Positions 44,873 to 55,466 of a DNA stretch of 64,000 bases are shown here, in pieces (within the stretch, counting starts at the first letter, position 1; every line of letters starts with the position of its first letter). This DNA comes from Devosia sp. (GTDB taxonomy: Bacteria; Pseudomonadota; Alphaproteobacteria; Rhizobiales; Devosiaceae), in contig JADJPS010000020.1 of NCBI GenBank assembly GCA_016713105.1, positions 263,517 to 327,516 of the forward strand. Reading direction: 5' to 3'. The notes under the pieces are model-generated. The model did not search any database. It was not told the DNA's origin and saw only the letters and a list, made by a program, of their open reading frames with translations. The translations under genes were made by a program, and so were the position numbers.

Positions 44873-45417
44873 TGAGTCCGTCCAACCCACGGATATGCCT
44901 TCTGTTTGGGTAGCGCCCAGGGTGGATTCTCCGGTCCATCGAAATCGTTTTCACAATCGGGGCATTCTGTCATACCAGTTGTTGACAGCGTCGAAGGCGA
45001 CGTGCAACGGTCCGTGAAAATGGAGGAGTTTTCGGGACGATCCTCGAAGGGGACGGTCCGAGCAGAGGGGGAGCCAAGTCGACAGGCGGGGACCTGCAGT
45101 GCTGTCCGACGGATGGTTGCAGTACTGCGCCGTTCAGGTTTGTCCGGTTCATTCCGAGTGATCCGCCGGTGGCGCGGGGATGGGGCGCCGCATGCCGGGT
45201 CTTGAGCCTTACCATCACGCGTCGGCTTGTCCCGACAGACCAGTGGCCTGCCTGCTAACGTGCGCATCCGGAGCCAACCGGTAGCGGGCGGGCCGTGTGC
45301 AGCGCTGGCTGCCCTGCGAAGTGAGGGGAAATCCGGGCCGCAAGGGGCCGCCCATCCGAAATCAGCGTCTCGTCCGAGACGACATTGTTCCAACGACAGT
45401 CAAGGGAGAATCTGTCC
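44873..45417. other. Gene-free stretch before the Dpp-type importer
   Basis: No convincing coding frame is seen in these 545 bases. CTGTCA and TGACAG (44967-44972 and 44983-44988) form an inverted repeat that includes a TTGACA hexamer and could be a regulator site or promoter. AAGGGAG near 45402 is the ribosome-binding site of the next gene. Confidence 0.4.
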
Positions 45418-47209
45418 ATGGCAAAACTGAAGTTATTGGCGGCTGCATTCGCGGCCTTGGCGCTGGCGGTATCGCCGGTTGCCGTGGTGGCGCAGGATGC
45501 TGCGCCCGCCACCGAGATCACGCCGTCCAGCCCGCTGCCCGATCTGCCGCGCAGCGAGGAGCTGATCCTGGGCTGGTCGATCACCTCGCCGATCGGCGTG
45601 ACCAATCCGTGGGCCATCCCCGGCTACACCCATCAGGAAGGCAATGTCCTGATGTGGGAGCCGCTGATGTACTTCGGCATCTTCTCCGACAAGGAGATTC
45701 CGTGGCTGGCCGACAGCATGGAATACACCACGTCTGATTTCACCAAGCTCGAGATCAAGCTGAACAAGGACGCCAAGTGGAGCGACGGGACCCCCGTCAC
45801 GTCCGCCGACGTGGTCTACACGTTCGAAGGGCAGATGCAGAACGAGAAGCTGCCCTACCACGCCCATTTCGACCAGTTCGTGGCTTCGGCGACCGCCGTT
45901 GACGAGCTGACCGTCGAGGTGACCTTCAAGATCCCGGCGCCGCGCTTCAAGTTCGAAGTGCTGACCGAGAAATTCGACACCGGTATTCCGATCGTGCCGA
46001 AGGCCTGGATGGAAGCCCAGGGCGACTACAACGCGGCGCCGGGGCGGCATCGATATCCCGCATTCGGGCCCCTACGACCTGGTCGCGTGGAACGCCAACC
46101 AGAAGATCTACAACCTGCGTGACGACTGGTGGGCCGTGAAGGCCGGCCGCATCGCCACGCCGGCGGTCAAGCGCGTCATCTATGTCAATCTCGGCGGCCA
46201 GGTCGGCCAGAACATGGACACGATCGCCCAGCGCATCGTGAACAACGAGATGGACTCCGCGCTCGACATGCGGTCCTCGGTGATCGGCAACATTCTTGCC
46301 CAGAACCCCGAGATCACCACCCATGCCGGCAACGAGTCGCCCTATGGCTATCTCGACTGGTGGCCGAACTCGCTGTGGATGAACACCCAGCTCGAGCCCT
46401 ACAACGACCCCAAGGTCCGTCGGGCGATGAGCCTCGTCATCAACCGCGAGCTGATCAACGAAGTGCTCTACGAGGGCGCCGAGATCGCCACGATCTACCC
46501 GTTCCCGCTCTACCCCGGCCTGCAGGCCTTCGCCGACTCGCCTGAAGTCAAGGCGCTCGAGGAGAAGTACCAGCCCGGCCTCTACGATCCCACCCAGAGC
46601 GAAGCGCTCATGACCGAAGCCGGCTTTGCCAAGAACGGCGACGGCATGTGGGAAAAGGGCGGCGCGACCGTCAATGCCACGATCCAGGGCTTTGAAGGCA
46701 TCCACAGCGACATCGTCCCGATCCTGGTCGAGATGCTGCGCAACGGCGGCTTCGACGCCTCGGTGAACTTCGGTACCGACGCCTACCAGAACATGGCGGA
46801 CGGGACTCCCGGACTCTACATGTTCGGCCACGGCGCGTCCCTCAAGGACCCGTTCGAGGCCCTGAACCTGTTCCATGGCAAGTACTCCGCCTCGATCGGC
46901 ACGTCGGCCGGCAACAACCGGTTCTCGCGCTACAACAACCCCGAGTACGACGCGCTCCTCGACTCGATTGCCCCGCTCTCGTCGGAAGATCCGAAGTTCC
47001 ACGAGGGTGCCGCCAAGGCGCTCGAGATCTACTGGCGTGACCAGATCGACATCCCGATCATCCAGTGGCTGCACCGCATCGCCTACAACCAGCACTACTG
47101 GAAGAACTGGCCGACCACGACGAACCCGGCAATGGGCACCAATGGCGCCTTCTGGGCCCAGACCGGTCTGCTGGTTGTCACCAGCCTGCAGCCGACCGGC
47201 GCGCAGTAA
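45418..47209 (+). CDS. Dpp/Opp-type ABC importer binding protein (frameshifted)
   Basis: A family-5 extracellular solute-binding protein of about 597 residues with a Sec signal peptide (LLAAAFAALALAVSPVAVVAQ) and no lipobox cysteine. Typical blocks are WSDGTPVTSADVVYTFEG near residue 120 and DPKVRRAMSLVINRELINEV. The frame changes near 46043, where one G seems extra in GCCGGGGCGG; the continuation GIDIPHSGPYDLVAWNANQK is in the next frame. Although the family binds peptides, many rhizobial members bind sugars, and the mannonate dehydratase downstream suggests a uronate oligosaccharide. Confidence 0.85.
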
Positions 47210-47224
47210 CCGACACCTCACACT

Positions 47225-47249
47225 GGAGGGCGCGTCCCGCGCGCCCTCC
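47225..47249 (+). promoter_or_regulatory. Intercistronic hairpin after the binding-protein gene
   Basis: GGAGGGCGCG and its exact complement CGCGCCCTCC form a 10-bp stem with a five-base loop, 15 bases after the stop. Such hairpins stabilise the upstream message or partly stop transcription so that the binding protein is made in excess. Confidence 0.6.
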
Positions 47250-47283
47250 GACCTTCCTGGAATTGCGGTGCGGAGTCGCTCGA

Positions 47284-48282
47284 GTGAACATCAGGCTGAT
47301 CGTCAAACGCCTTCTCTTTCTGTTCCTGGTGGTCTGGGCTGCATCGACCATCGTGTTCTTCATCCCGCGACTGTCGCCCCGCAACGCCATTCGCGAACGC
47401 TTCGCCGAACTGGCGCGCATGGGCGGCTTCTCCCCCGGCGACCTCGAAAAGATCATCGCCTCCTACACCCAGCAGTTCGGCCTCGATAAGCCGCTCTGGG
47501 AGCAGTATTTCAGCTATCTGGGCAACATTCTCCGCCTCGATTTCGGCTACTCCCTGCAGCGCTATCCCTCGACCGTGGTCGACCTGATCATGCAGTCGAT
47601 CCCCTGGACACTGGGCCTTCTGCTCGTCACCACCATCGTCAGCTTCGTGATCGGCAACCTGCTGGGTGCGATCGCCGCCTGGCCGAGGGCCCCGCGCTGG
47701 ACCCGCGCCGTCGCCACGCCTTTCGTGCTGCTGACCGGCGTGCCCCCCGTCATCATGGGCGTGCTGCTGCTGTTCTTCGTGGGTTTCCGGCTGAAGCTGC
47801 TGCCGCTCGGTGGCGCCTATTCCATCGGCATCGTGCCCGAATGGTCGCTGACGTTCGCCCTCGACATGCTGAAGCACCAGATCCTGCCCGCACTGTCGCT
47901 GATCCTCGGCTCGGTGGGCGGCTGGGTGCTGTCGATGCGCGGCATGGGTATCACCATCCAGGGCGAGGACTACGTCAACTTCGCCGAGCACAAGGGCCTA
48001 AACGGCCGCGTCATCTTCCGCGATTACTACCTGCGCAATGCGCTGTTGCCGCAGGTCACCGGCTTTGCCCTGGCACTCGGCACGGTAGTGACGTCGGCCA
48101 TCGTGGTCGAAGGCATCTTCGGCCTCCCGGGGATCGGCACCACGCTCAACAACGCCATTCGCGCCAACGATTTCCCGGTGATCTACGGGATCGTTCTGTT
48201 CATCACCATCGCGATCGCCGCGCTGATGACTCTGCTCGAGTTCATCTACCCGCTGCTCGACCCGCGCATCCGTCACGAGTAG
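47284..48282 (+). CDS. Dpp-type ABC importer permease DppB-like
   Basis: A 332-residue permease with six helices; VNIRLIVKRLLFLFLVVWAA is the first, and the ATPase-contacting loop is EDYVNFAEHKGLNGRVIFRD. It begins at GTG 47284. The N-terminal motif GDLEKIIASYTQQFGLDKPL is typical of DppB-like proteins. Confidence 0.9.
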   Translation: MNIRLIVKRLLFLFLVVWAASTIVFFIPRLSPRNAIRERFAELARMGGFSPGDLEKIIASYTQQFGLDKPLWEQYFSYLGNILRLDFGYSLQRYPSTVVDLIMQSIPWTLGLLLVTTIVSFVIGNLLGAIAAWPRAPRWTRAVATPFVLLTGVPPVIMGVLLLFFVGFRLKLLPLGGAYSIGIVPEWSLTFALDMLKHQILPALSLILGSVGGWVLSMRGMGITIQGEDYVNFAEHKGLNGRVIFRDYYLRNALLPQVTGFALALGTVVTSAIVVEGIFGLPGIGTTLNNAIRANDFPVIYGIVLFITIAIAALMTLLEFIYPLLDPRIRHE

Positions 48283-48291
48283 GAGCCGATC

Positions 48292-49190
48292 GTGGCCAAT
48301 ATCGCGCTTCCGCAAGCCGAAGTCCGCCAGCCCAGCAGCCTGGTGCTCCTACTGCGCTACCTGCGCCGCAACTGGAGCCTCGGTATCGGTCTGCTGATCA
48401 TGCTCGGCTTGATACTGTTCACCGTCACCGGCTTCCTGGTGATCGACCCCAAGGACGCCTATCCGCTGGCGGCCGCCACCAAGAAGCCGCCGAGTTTCCA
48501 GTATCCGCTCGGTACGGACTTCTTCGGCCGCGACCTGTATGCCGCGATGGTCGTCGGCATGTGGCAGACCGCCGTGATCGGCATCCTCGCCGGCGGCATC
48601 GGTACCGCCGTAGGGGTGTTCCTGGGCTTCGTCTCCGCCTATTTCGGCGGCTGGATCGACTCCGTCATCCGCACCGTGTGCCAGATCCTCACCCCGATCC
48701 CGGTGCTGCTGATCCAGGTCGTGGTTGCCGGTTCGCTGGACAAGCGGGACGTCACCTTCCTCACCATGGCGTTCATCGTCGCCATGCTGGCCTGGATGGG
48801 ACCGACCCTGGTGGTGCGGTCGCAGGTGCTCACCATGAAGGAACGCCAGTTCGTGGCGGTTGCCAAGCTCTCCGGCGTGTCGGACCTGGGCATCATCTTC
48901 AGGAGATCCTTCCCAACCTGTTGCCGTTCATTGCCGCGGCCTTTGTCGGCCAGGTGTTCGCGGCCGTCTTTGCCTCGTTCTATCTCGCCGTTCTGGGCCT
49001 CGGGCCGCTGCGCGAGCCGCTGCTCGGCAACATCATCTGGGCCGCCCAGGGGCAGGGCGCCTTCTTCAATGGCTGGTGGTGGTGGCCGATCGAGCCGGCG
49101 GTCGCCATGATCCTGATCCTGGGATCGCTCGCCCTCATCAACATGGGCCTCGACGAGCTCGCCAATCCGCGCGTGCGCAGGACGGAATAG
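48292..49190 (+). CDS. Dpp-type ABC importer permease DppC-like (frameshifted)
   Basis: About 299 residues starting at GTG 48292 with AGGAG upstream. The block YPLGTDFFGRDLYAAMVVGM is characteristic of DppC. The frame changes near 48900, within IIF-REILPNLLPFIAAAFV, where one G of a GGG run seems missing. It pairs with the DppB-like permease. Confidence 0.9.
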
Positions 49191-49192
49191 CC

Positions 49193-50228
49193 ATGACCAG
49201 CACTGTTTCGACTGCCGGCCAGGCCGGCTCGCGCACCGCACCGAACACCTTCGTGGCCGCAGGCGCGCCGCCCGTGCTCAGGGTGGAGCATCTGGAGGTG
49301 ACCTACTACACCGACCTCGGCCGCGCCAAGGCGCTCGACGACGTGACCTTCACGCTCGAGGCCGGCCAGAAGCTGGGCATGGTCGGCGAGTCCGGCTCGG
49401 GCAAGTCGACCATGGCGCTCGCCATGATGCGGATGATCAAGCCCCCCGGCCGGATCGAGGCCGGCAAGGTCACCGTCGGCTCCACCGAACTGATGGGATT
49501 GACCGACGAGCAGATGCGCAAGGCGCGTCTCAGCGAGATCGCCTATATTCCGCAGGGGGCGATGAACTCTCAATCCGGTGATCCGGATCGGCGCCCAGAT
49601 GGTCGATGCCATCCGCTCACACCTGCCCAGCGAACCGCGTTCGGCGGTCGAGGAGCGCTGCACCCACGCGCTGCGCTCCGTGGATCTCGATCCGGGCGTC
49701 TTCCGCATGTACGCCCACGAGCTCTCGGGCGGCATGAAGCAGCGCGTCTGCATCGCCATCGGCATTCTCCTGCAGCCCAAGGTGATCATCGCCGACGAAC
49801 CCACCAGCGCGCTCGACGTGGTGACGCAGCGCCAGGTGATGGAGACCATCGACCGGGTGCAGGACGAGATCAATGCCGCCGTGATCCTCATCGGCCATGA
49901 CATGGGCCTGATGGCCCAGTTCGTCGACCGGGTGGCGGTGATGTATGCGGGCCGGCTGGTGGAGGTCTCGACGGTGCGCGAGATGTTCACCGAGCCCAGC
50001 CATCCCTACGCGCAGGCCCTGATCTCCAGCCTGCCCAATCTCGAGAACAATGGCGTGTTCCAGGGTATCCCAGGTCTCGCCCCCTCGCTGCTGCGCCTGC
50101 CGAGCGGCTGCGCCTTCCATCCGCGCTGCGGCAAGGTGATGGACATGTGTCGCACGGTGCGGCCGGAAACCAGGGTCCTCGCCAGTGGCCGGACCATCAC
50201 CTGCCACCTGTACAACGAGGAGGCGTGA
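49193..50228 (+). CDS. Dpp-type ABC importer ATPase DppD-like (frameshifted)
   Basis: About 345 residues with Walker A (VGESGSGKSTMALAMMRMI), signature LSGGMKQRVCIAIGIL, Walker B (VIIADEPTSALDV) and the C-terminal oligopeptide/dipeptide-importer cysteine cluster (SGCAFHPRCGKVMDMC). The frame changes near 49570, inside QGAMNSLNPVIRIGAQM. Confidence 0.9.
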
Positions 50229-50230
50229 GC

Positions 50231-51238
50231 ATGGCTAACCTGCTGGAACTGAAGAACGTCTCCAAGGTCTATTCGCGCGGCCTGATCAACACGCAGGCGA
50301 CCATCGCGCTGCAGGACATGTCGCTCACCCTCAAGGAGGACGAGCCGACGATCATGACGGTGGCGGGTGAGAGCGGCAGCGGCAAGACGACGCTGGCCAT
50401 GCTGCTGCTCGGCTTCATTACCCCGACCACCGGCGAGATCATCTACCGCGGCAAGAACATCACCTCGCTCCACGGCGAGGACCGCCTCGCCTACCGGCGC
50501 GAGGTTCAGGCGGTGTTCCAGGACCCGTTCGCCGTGTTCAACCCATTCTACACCGTGGATCATCTGCTCACCGTGCCGATCAAGCGATTCCGCCTCGCCA
50601 GATCGAAGTCCGAGGCGCGCAGGAAGATGGACGAGGCACTGACCGCCGTGGGCCTGCGTCCCGAGGACGTGCTGGGCCGCTTCCCGCACCAGCTCTCGGG
50701 CGGCCAGCGCCAGCGCATCAACGTCGCACGTGCGCTGCTGTTGAAGCCGCGCCTGCTGATCGCCGACGAACCGGTTTCGATGGTGGACGCCTCGTTGCGG
50801 GCCAACATCCTGGAGACGCTGCGGAACCTGCAGCGCGACCATGGCGTCTCGATCATCTACATCACGCACGACCTGACGACCGCCTATCACATCGCCAAGT
50901 CGATCATCGTGCTGTATCGCGGTGCGGTGATGGAGGCCGGGGACGTCGACACGGTGATCAAGTCGCCGCAGCACCCCTATACCCGGCTGCTGGTCGATTC
51001 GATCCCCTGGCCCAACCTCGACCAGCGCTGGGGCGAACGCCCGATCATGGCGCGCGAGGCGGCCGGCGGTCGCAGCCATGGCTGCCCGTTCCGGTCGCGT
51101 TGCCCGCAGGCCATGCCGGTCTGCGACACCCGCCCGCCGCTGTTCCAGATCGATCCTCACCACACCGCCTCCTGCTACCTCTATGACAAGCAGCCGCAGG
51201 TGCAGGCGGAACGGCTATCGGAGTTGCTGCCGGTGTGA
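50231..51238 (+). CDS. Dpp-type ABC importer ATPase DppF-like
   Basis: A 335-residue ATPase, intact: Walker A (AGESGSGKTTLAMLLLGFI), Q-loop QAVFQDPFAVFNPFYTVDHL, signature LSGGQRQRINVARALL, Walker B (LLIADEPVSMVDAS) and the C-terminal cysteine cluster (HGCPFRSRCPQAMPVC). It completes a two-ATPase, two-permease importer. Confidence 0.95.
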   Translation: MANLLELKNVSKVYSRGLINTQATIALQDMSLTLKEDEPTIMTVAGESGSGKTTLAMLLLGFITPTTGEIIYRGKNITSLHGEDRLAYRREVQAVFQDPFAVFNPFYTVDHLLTVPIKRFRLARSKSEARRKMDEALTAVGLRPEDVLGRFPHQLSGGQRQRINVARALLLKPRLLIADEPVSMVDASLRANILETLRNLQRDHGVSIIYITHDLTTAYHIAKSIIVLYRGAVMEAGDVDTVIKSPQHPYTRLLVDSIPWPNLDQRWGERPIMAREAAGGRSHGCPFRSRCPQAMPVCDTRPPLFQIDPHHTASCYLYDKQPQVQAERLSELLPV

Positions 51239-51325
51239 CACACACAACCTGACGATTTCCGCGACGATCAGCCGACCCCGGGCTGATGGCCGCGGCTTCA
51301 CAACGACCAGTGCGGACCAGAACCG

Positions 51326-52288
51326 ATGCTCCAGATCGCCGAATTCATCTCGCCCACGCCGTCCCCGGTCTGGCGGCTCGCCCAGCAATGTGGCGTCACG
51401 CTCGCCGTGGGCGGGCTGCCCTTCGACACGCTCGAAGCCAACGAAAGGGTCTGCGACCTCGCGCCGCTCACCCGCATGAAGCAGCGCTACGAGGAGGGCG
51501 GCTTCAAACTGGAGGTGATCGAGGCGCGTCCGCCGCTCAACAAGGCCAAGCGTGGCCTGCCCGGCAAGGACGAGGAGATCGACGTCGTCTGCGAACTGCT
51601 CGTCAACATGGGCAGGCTCGGCATCCCGGTCTGGTGCTACGAGTGGATGACCGACTTCAACTGGGTACGCACCAATTTCGCCACCCCGTCGCGCGGCGGA
51701 TCGGTGGTCACCAGCTTCAGTGCCGACGACGTCCCCGACGACATCACCTCCAATCCGCCGATCAGCGAGGAGGAACTCTGGACCAGTCTCGAGTATTTCC
51801 TGCGCCGCGTGCTGCCGGTGGCCGAGAAGGCCGGGGTCAAGCTGTCGATGCACCCCGACGATCCGCCGATCACGCCGATCAAGGGGGTGAGCCGCATCAT
51901 GCGGACGGTCCCCAACTTCCGCCGGCTGGTGGAGATGCTGCCGTCGGAGCACAACACCATCACCATGTGCCAGGGCAATTTTACGCTGATGACCGACGAC
52001 CTGCCCTCGGTCATCCGGTCGTTCGCCGACAAGATCAGCTTCGTGCATTTCCGCGACGTCCGTGGCGTGCCGACCCGCTTCGAGGAGACCTGGCACGATG
52101 CCGGCAAGACCGACATGCTGGCCTGCATGAAGGCCTACCGGGAGATCGGCTTCGACGGCGTGCTGCGCCCCGACCACGTGCCCACGGTCGAGGGTGACAG
52201 CAATGAGAACGCCGGCTATTCGGCCTTTGGCCGCCTCTACGCCATCGGCTATATCCGCGGCCTGCAACAGGCCGTCTACGCCAACTAG
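51326..52288 (+). CDS. uxuA: Mannonate dehydratase UxuA-like, first copy
   Basis: A 320-residue TIM-barrel enzyme that dehydrates D-mannonate to 2-keto-3-deoxygluconate in glucuronate breakdown. The family motifs LSMHPDDPP, TMCQGNFTLM, FVHFRDVRGV and LRPDHVPTVEGD supply the metal ligands and active-site residues. It follows the importer ATPase by 87 bases and precedes an NAD-dependent dehydrogenase by 12, so uptake and breakdown genes are together. A second, divergent copy is at 57225. Confidence 0.9.
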   Translation: MLQIAEFISPTPSPVWRLAQQCGVTLAVGGLPFDTLEANERVCDLAPLTRMKQRYEEGGFKLEVIEARPPLNKAKRGLPGKDEEIDVVCELLVNMGRLGIPVWCYEWMTDFNWVRTNFATPSRGGSVVTSFSADDVPDDITSNPPISEEELWTSLEYFLRRVLPVAEKAGVKLSMHPDDPPITPIKGVSRIMRTVPNFRRLVEMLPSEHNTITMCQGNFTLMTDDLPSVIRSFADKISFVHFRDVRGVPTRFEETWHDAGKTDMLACMKAYREIGFDGVLRPDHVPTVEGDSNENAGYSAFGRLYAIGYIRGLQQAVYAN

Positions 52289-52300
52289 GGACTGCACCAA

Positions 52301-53122
52301 ATGAAGATCGCGCTCACGGGCGGCAGCGGCGGCGTCGGCCGCGCCATCACCGCCGAGGCCCTCGCGCGGGGCCACACCATCGTCAGCATCGACCGGGTCG
52401 CTCCTGCGGAGGCGCCGCCGCCGGGCGTCAGTTTCGTGGCGGCCGACATGGCCGAATACGACAGGCTGGTCGAGGCCTTTGCCGGCTGCGATGCGGTCAT
52501 CCACATGGCCGCCATCCCGTCGCCGGGCCACCACCCCGACCACGTGGTCCACAACAACAACGTCGTGGGCAGCTACAATGCGCTGCGGGCGGCGGCGGAG
52601 CAGGGGATCAGGCGCATCTGTCAGGCGTCCAGCGTCAACGCCATCGGCCATTCCTACAGCCGCTTCCCGCGCTACGACTACCTGCCGCTCGACGAGCAGC
52701 ATCCCAACTATTCCGAGGACCCCTACAGCCTCTCCAAGTGGATCTGCGAGGCGCAGGCGGACGCGATCGTGCGGCGCTACGAGGACACGCGCATCGCCAG
52801 CATGCGCTTCCACTGGGTGGTGCCGGATCGCGCCAAGGCGGCGACGCACTTCACCCGCGACAGTGCCAGCCCGCGCAACCACCTGTGGGCCTACACCCGC
52901 TTCGATGCCGCCGCGCGCGCCTGCCTGCTGAGCCTCACTGCCGATTTCGACGGGCACGAGGCGTTCTACATCGTGGCGCCCGATACAACGATCGATGTGC
53001 CGAGCCGGGAACTGGCCGCCGAGCATTTCCCCGACGTCCCGATAAGGGGCGACCGGCAGGGGAATTTCAGCTTCTTCGATTCGTCCAAGGCCGAGCGCCT
53101 GCTCGGCTGGACGCACGGCTGA
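52301..53122 (+). CDS. NAD-dependent epimerase/dehydratase-family (extended SDR) enzyme
   Basis: A 273-residue Rossmann-fold protein with LTGGSGGVGRAITAEALARG binding NAD(P) and the catalytic YxxxK (DPYSLSKWICEAQAD). It resembles UDP-glucose 4-epimerase-like and uronate-dehydrogenase-like SDRs. Its position between mannonate dehydratase and the GntR regulator suggests it oxidises or epimerises a uronate or hexonate; the precise substrate is inferred only from context. Confidence 0.8.
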   Translation: MKIALTGGSGGVGRAITAEALARGHTIVSIDRVAPAEAPPPGVSFVAADMAEYDRLVEAFAGCDAVIHMAAIPSPGHHPDHVVHNNNVVGSYNALRAAAEQGIRRICQASSVNAIGHSYSRFPRYDYLPLDEQHPNYSEDPYSLSKWICEAQADAIVRRYEDTRIASMRFHWVVPDRAKAATHFTRDSASPRNHLWAYTRFDAAARACLLSLTADFDGHEAFYIVAPDTTIDVPSRELAAEHFPDVPIRGDRQGNFSFFDSSKAERLLGWTHG

Positions 53123-53128
53123 AACCGC

Positions 53129-53779
53129 TCAGGTCGTCAGCACCCTGTGCAGCACGGCCTTGAGGTGGCGGTCGAGCCCATCGACCGCTGCCTCGACGTC
53201 TCCGGCTTCGAGGGCTTCGACCACTGCCAGGTGCTCCCGCATCGATTGCACCGTGTTGGCCGGCCCGACCGCTTCGAGGTTGTGCAGTCTGATGACGTAC
53301 ATCTTCTGCGCGAGGCGCGCGTAGATGGTATCGACCTGCTCGTTGCCGAAGGCGCTGATGAAGCTCTCGTGGAACTCCGACTCGAGCTGTTTCACCGGCA
53401 GCCGGTAGTCCGACATCGCGGGGTTGGCCTGAACGAGGGAGATGATCCGGGAGTGTTCCGCCCGCATGCGCTGGATCCAGCCCGTGGACACCGAGTTGGC
53501 GAACTTGCGCAGCCCCTCCTTCTCGAGCAGCCCGCGCAGCTGGAACGTGTTCCCGACGAACTTCATGTCCGGGTAGAAGATGGTGATCCCGACCTTGCGG
53601 CGGACCTTGATCATCCCCTCGGCCTCGAGCAGGGTCGTGGTCTCGCGCATCGGCGACAGCGACAGGCCGAGGGTGGCGCCGAGTTCCTCCTGCTTGAGGG
53701 TCTGCCCCAGTTGCAGCCGGCCCTCGATCAGCGCCTCGAAGAAGGCGTTGTAGCCCGCATTCTCAATGCCGCCGTTCAC
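53129..53779 (-). CDS. GntR-family regulator of the FadR/FCD subgroup
   Basis: About 216 residues from GTG 53779 (GGAGGG just upstream): a winged helix (LKQEELGATLGLSLSPMRET) and an FCD ligand-binding domain with the helical EFHESFISAFGN segment and metal-site histidines. FCD regulators sense sugar acids or carboxylates such as mannonate, glucuronate or aldonates. It converges on the SDR gene and is divergent from the second importer, so it probably represses the uronate genes at the operator overlapping the 53862 promoter. Confidence 0.85.
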   Translation of the reverse strand: MNGGIENAGYNAFFEALIEGRLQLGQTLKQEELGATLGLSLSPMRETTTLLEAEGMIKVRRKVGITIFYPDMKFVGNTFQLRGLLEKEGLRKFANSVSTGWIQRMRAEHSRIISLVQANPAMSDYRLPVKQLESEFHESFISAFGNEQVDTIYARLAQKMYVIRLHNLEAVGPANTVQSMREHLAVVEALEAGDVEAAVDGLDRHLKAVLHRVLTT

Positions 53780-53861
53780 CCCGCCCTCCGAACTGCCCGC
53801 TGGCGCTTCTAGCGGCACGCGGGCTCGAAGTCATCAGACCAAAGACGCGCCCGCCAGAGCG

Positions 53862-53904
53862 TTGACAAGCGTTAATCGTCGCATATAGGCTCCCTAACAT
53901 GCGA
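53862..53904 (+). promoter_or_regulatory. Promoter and operator before the carbohydrate importer
   Basis: TTGACA (53862-53867), a 16-base spacer and TATAGG (53884-53889) resemble a sigma-70 promoter. The inverted repeat TCGCAT ... ATGCGA (53879-53884 and 53899-53904) overlaps its -10, so a bound repressor would block it. The neighbouring GntR/FCD protein is the natural candidate. Confidence 0.55.
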
Positions 53905-54087
53905 TGAAATATATCTAAAACGAGAGCAGCGCCAGCCCGGCATGCGGGCCGGATTGGCAGTTGCGACGCAGGACGGAATCGAGGGTCGCCCGGAGGAGCT
54001 CCATCGTGGGGTGCGCGGCCCTTGTGATCGATCATCGCCGGTGGCCCGCATCTGGCGGCCCGGCGTGATCCGGAGGAGGAGAGACCC

Positions 54088-55405
54088 ATGACCAAGACCA
54101 TCACTGCCACCCCCTGGTCGCGACGCCGCGTCCTGACCACCGCCGCAAGCGGCCTGGCCCTCGCAGCGGCCAGCGGCTTCCCGATGCCGGCGCTCGCGCA
54201 GGGCAGGAAGCTGACCTACTGGGGCGGCCTGATCTTTTCGGAGGACGCCAACAAGCTGCTCGCCGACACCATCACCGCCTGGGGCGTAGGCCAACGGCGT
54301 TGAGACCGAGGTGGTGATGATCAACCAGAACGAAACCACCCAGAAGGTTTCGGCAGCCGTCGCGTCGAACTCGATGCCGGATGCGCTGGACGTCGGCCTC
54401 GACCTGCTGCTGCTGCTCTCGCGCCAGGGCATCTTCTCGACGCTCGACGACGTCTACGGCAGGGTCGGCGAGGCGCAGGGCGGCTGGTTCGATGGTCCGG
54501 CCCGCGCCACCGACACGACCGCTGTCGCCGGCGGCCGCACCGGCGTGCCGTTCGGCGTCAACGGCAACCTGCTGCTGCGCCGCAAGGACCTGCTGGAGCC
54601 CGCCGGCTTCAACGAAGCGCCCAAGACCTGGGAGGAACTGGTCGCCCAGGCCGTGGCCGTCAACAAGCCGCCGGTCTCCGGTCTCGGCCTCGCCCTCTCC
54701 AACGTCGGCGACGGCAACGTGCAGATCAACGTCATGCAGTCCTATGGCGGCCGCATCGCCGACGATGCCGGCAAGAAGGTGACGATCAAGTCCGAGGAGA
54801 CCCGCGCCTACCTCGCCTGGCTCAAGGATGCCTGGGACAAGGGCATCTTCCCGCCCGGCAACACCACCTGGGACGGTGCGGGCGACAACCAGGCCTACCT
54901 CTCCGGCCAGGCGGCGTTCATTGCCAACACCGGCTCGGTGGGCATTGCAGCCAAGAAGGACGACCCCGAACTGTTCGAGGCCAGCGCCTTCTCCCCGCTT
55001 CCCGCGGGCCCCAAGGGCACGATCTCGCCGATCACCCCGCAGTCGCGCGTCGTCACCAAGTCGAGCGCCATGCAGGACGAGGCCAAGGCGCTGATCGAGC
55101 ACCTCTCCAACCCCGACTTCATGAACGCCTATTTCGACGTGGCGATCTACGGCCCGGTGCTGAAGAACCAGGAGCAGCTTGCGGCCTTCGGCGGACAGAA
55201 CACCATCCTCACCGGCCTGCTCGGGCTGGCCAAGGCGGGTACCGCCCCGGCCTATCCGGATGTCTACAACGCCGCCTATGCCGACCTGTCGTCGAACTTC
55301 ATCATTCCCAAGATGGCGCAGCGCGTCGTGGTCGACGGCTGGGACTTCGACAGGGCGATGGACGAAGCCCAGGCCCAGGGCCAGGCCATCTACGACAAGT
55401 ACTGA
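54088..55405 (+). CDS. Carbohydrate ABC importer binding protein, Tat-exported (frameshifted)
   Basis: A family-1 solute-binding protein of about 438 residues. The N-terminus WSRRRVLTTAASGLALAAAS is a twin-arginine signal. The mature part has typical sugar-binding blocks (GGRTGVPFGVNGNLLLRRKD, then WDGAGDNQAYLSGQAAF). The frame changes near 54292, between DTITAWG and NGVETEVVMINQNE. It sits first in the importer operon and is followed by a strong hairpin. Confidence 0.85.
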
Positions 55406-55425
55406 TCGAGTGAACCTCCCAAGGT

Positions 55426-55451
55426 CCGCGGACAGCTCCGGCTGTCCGCGG
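55426..55451 (+). promoter_or_regulatory. Intercistronic hairpin after the carbohydrate-binding protein gene
   Basis: CCGCGGACAG and its exact complement CTGTCCGCGG form a 10-bp stem with a six-base loop, followed by TATTT, 20 bases after the stop. It resembles the hairpin after the Dpp-type binding protein and probably favours surplus binding protein. Confidence 0.6.
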
Positions 55452-55466
55452 TATTTGACTGGATGG

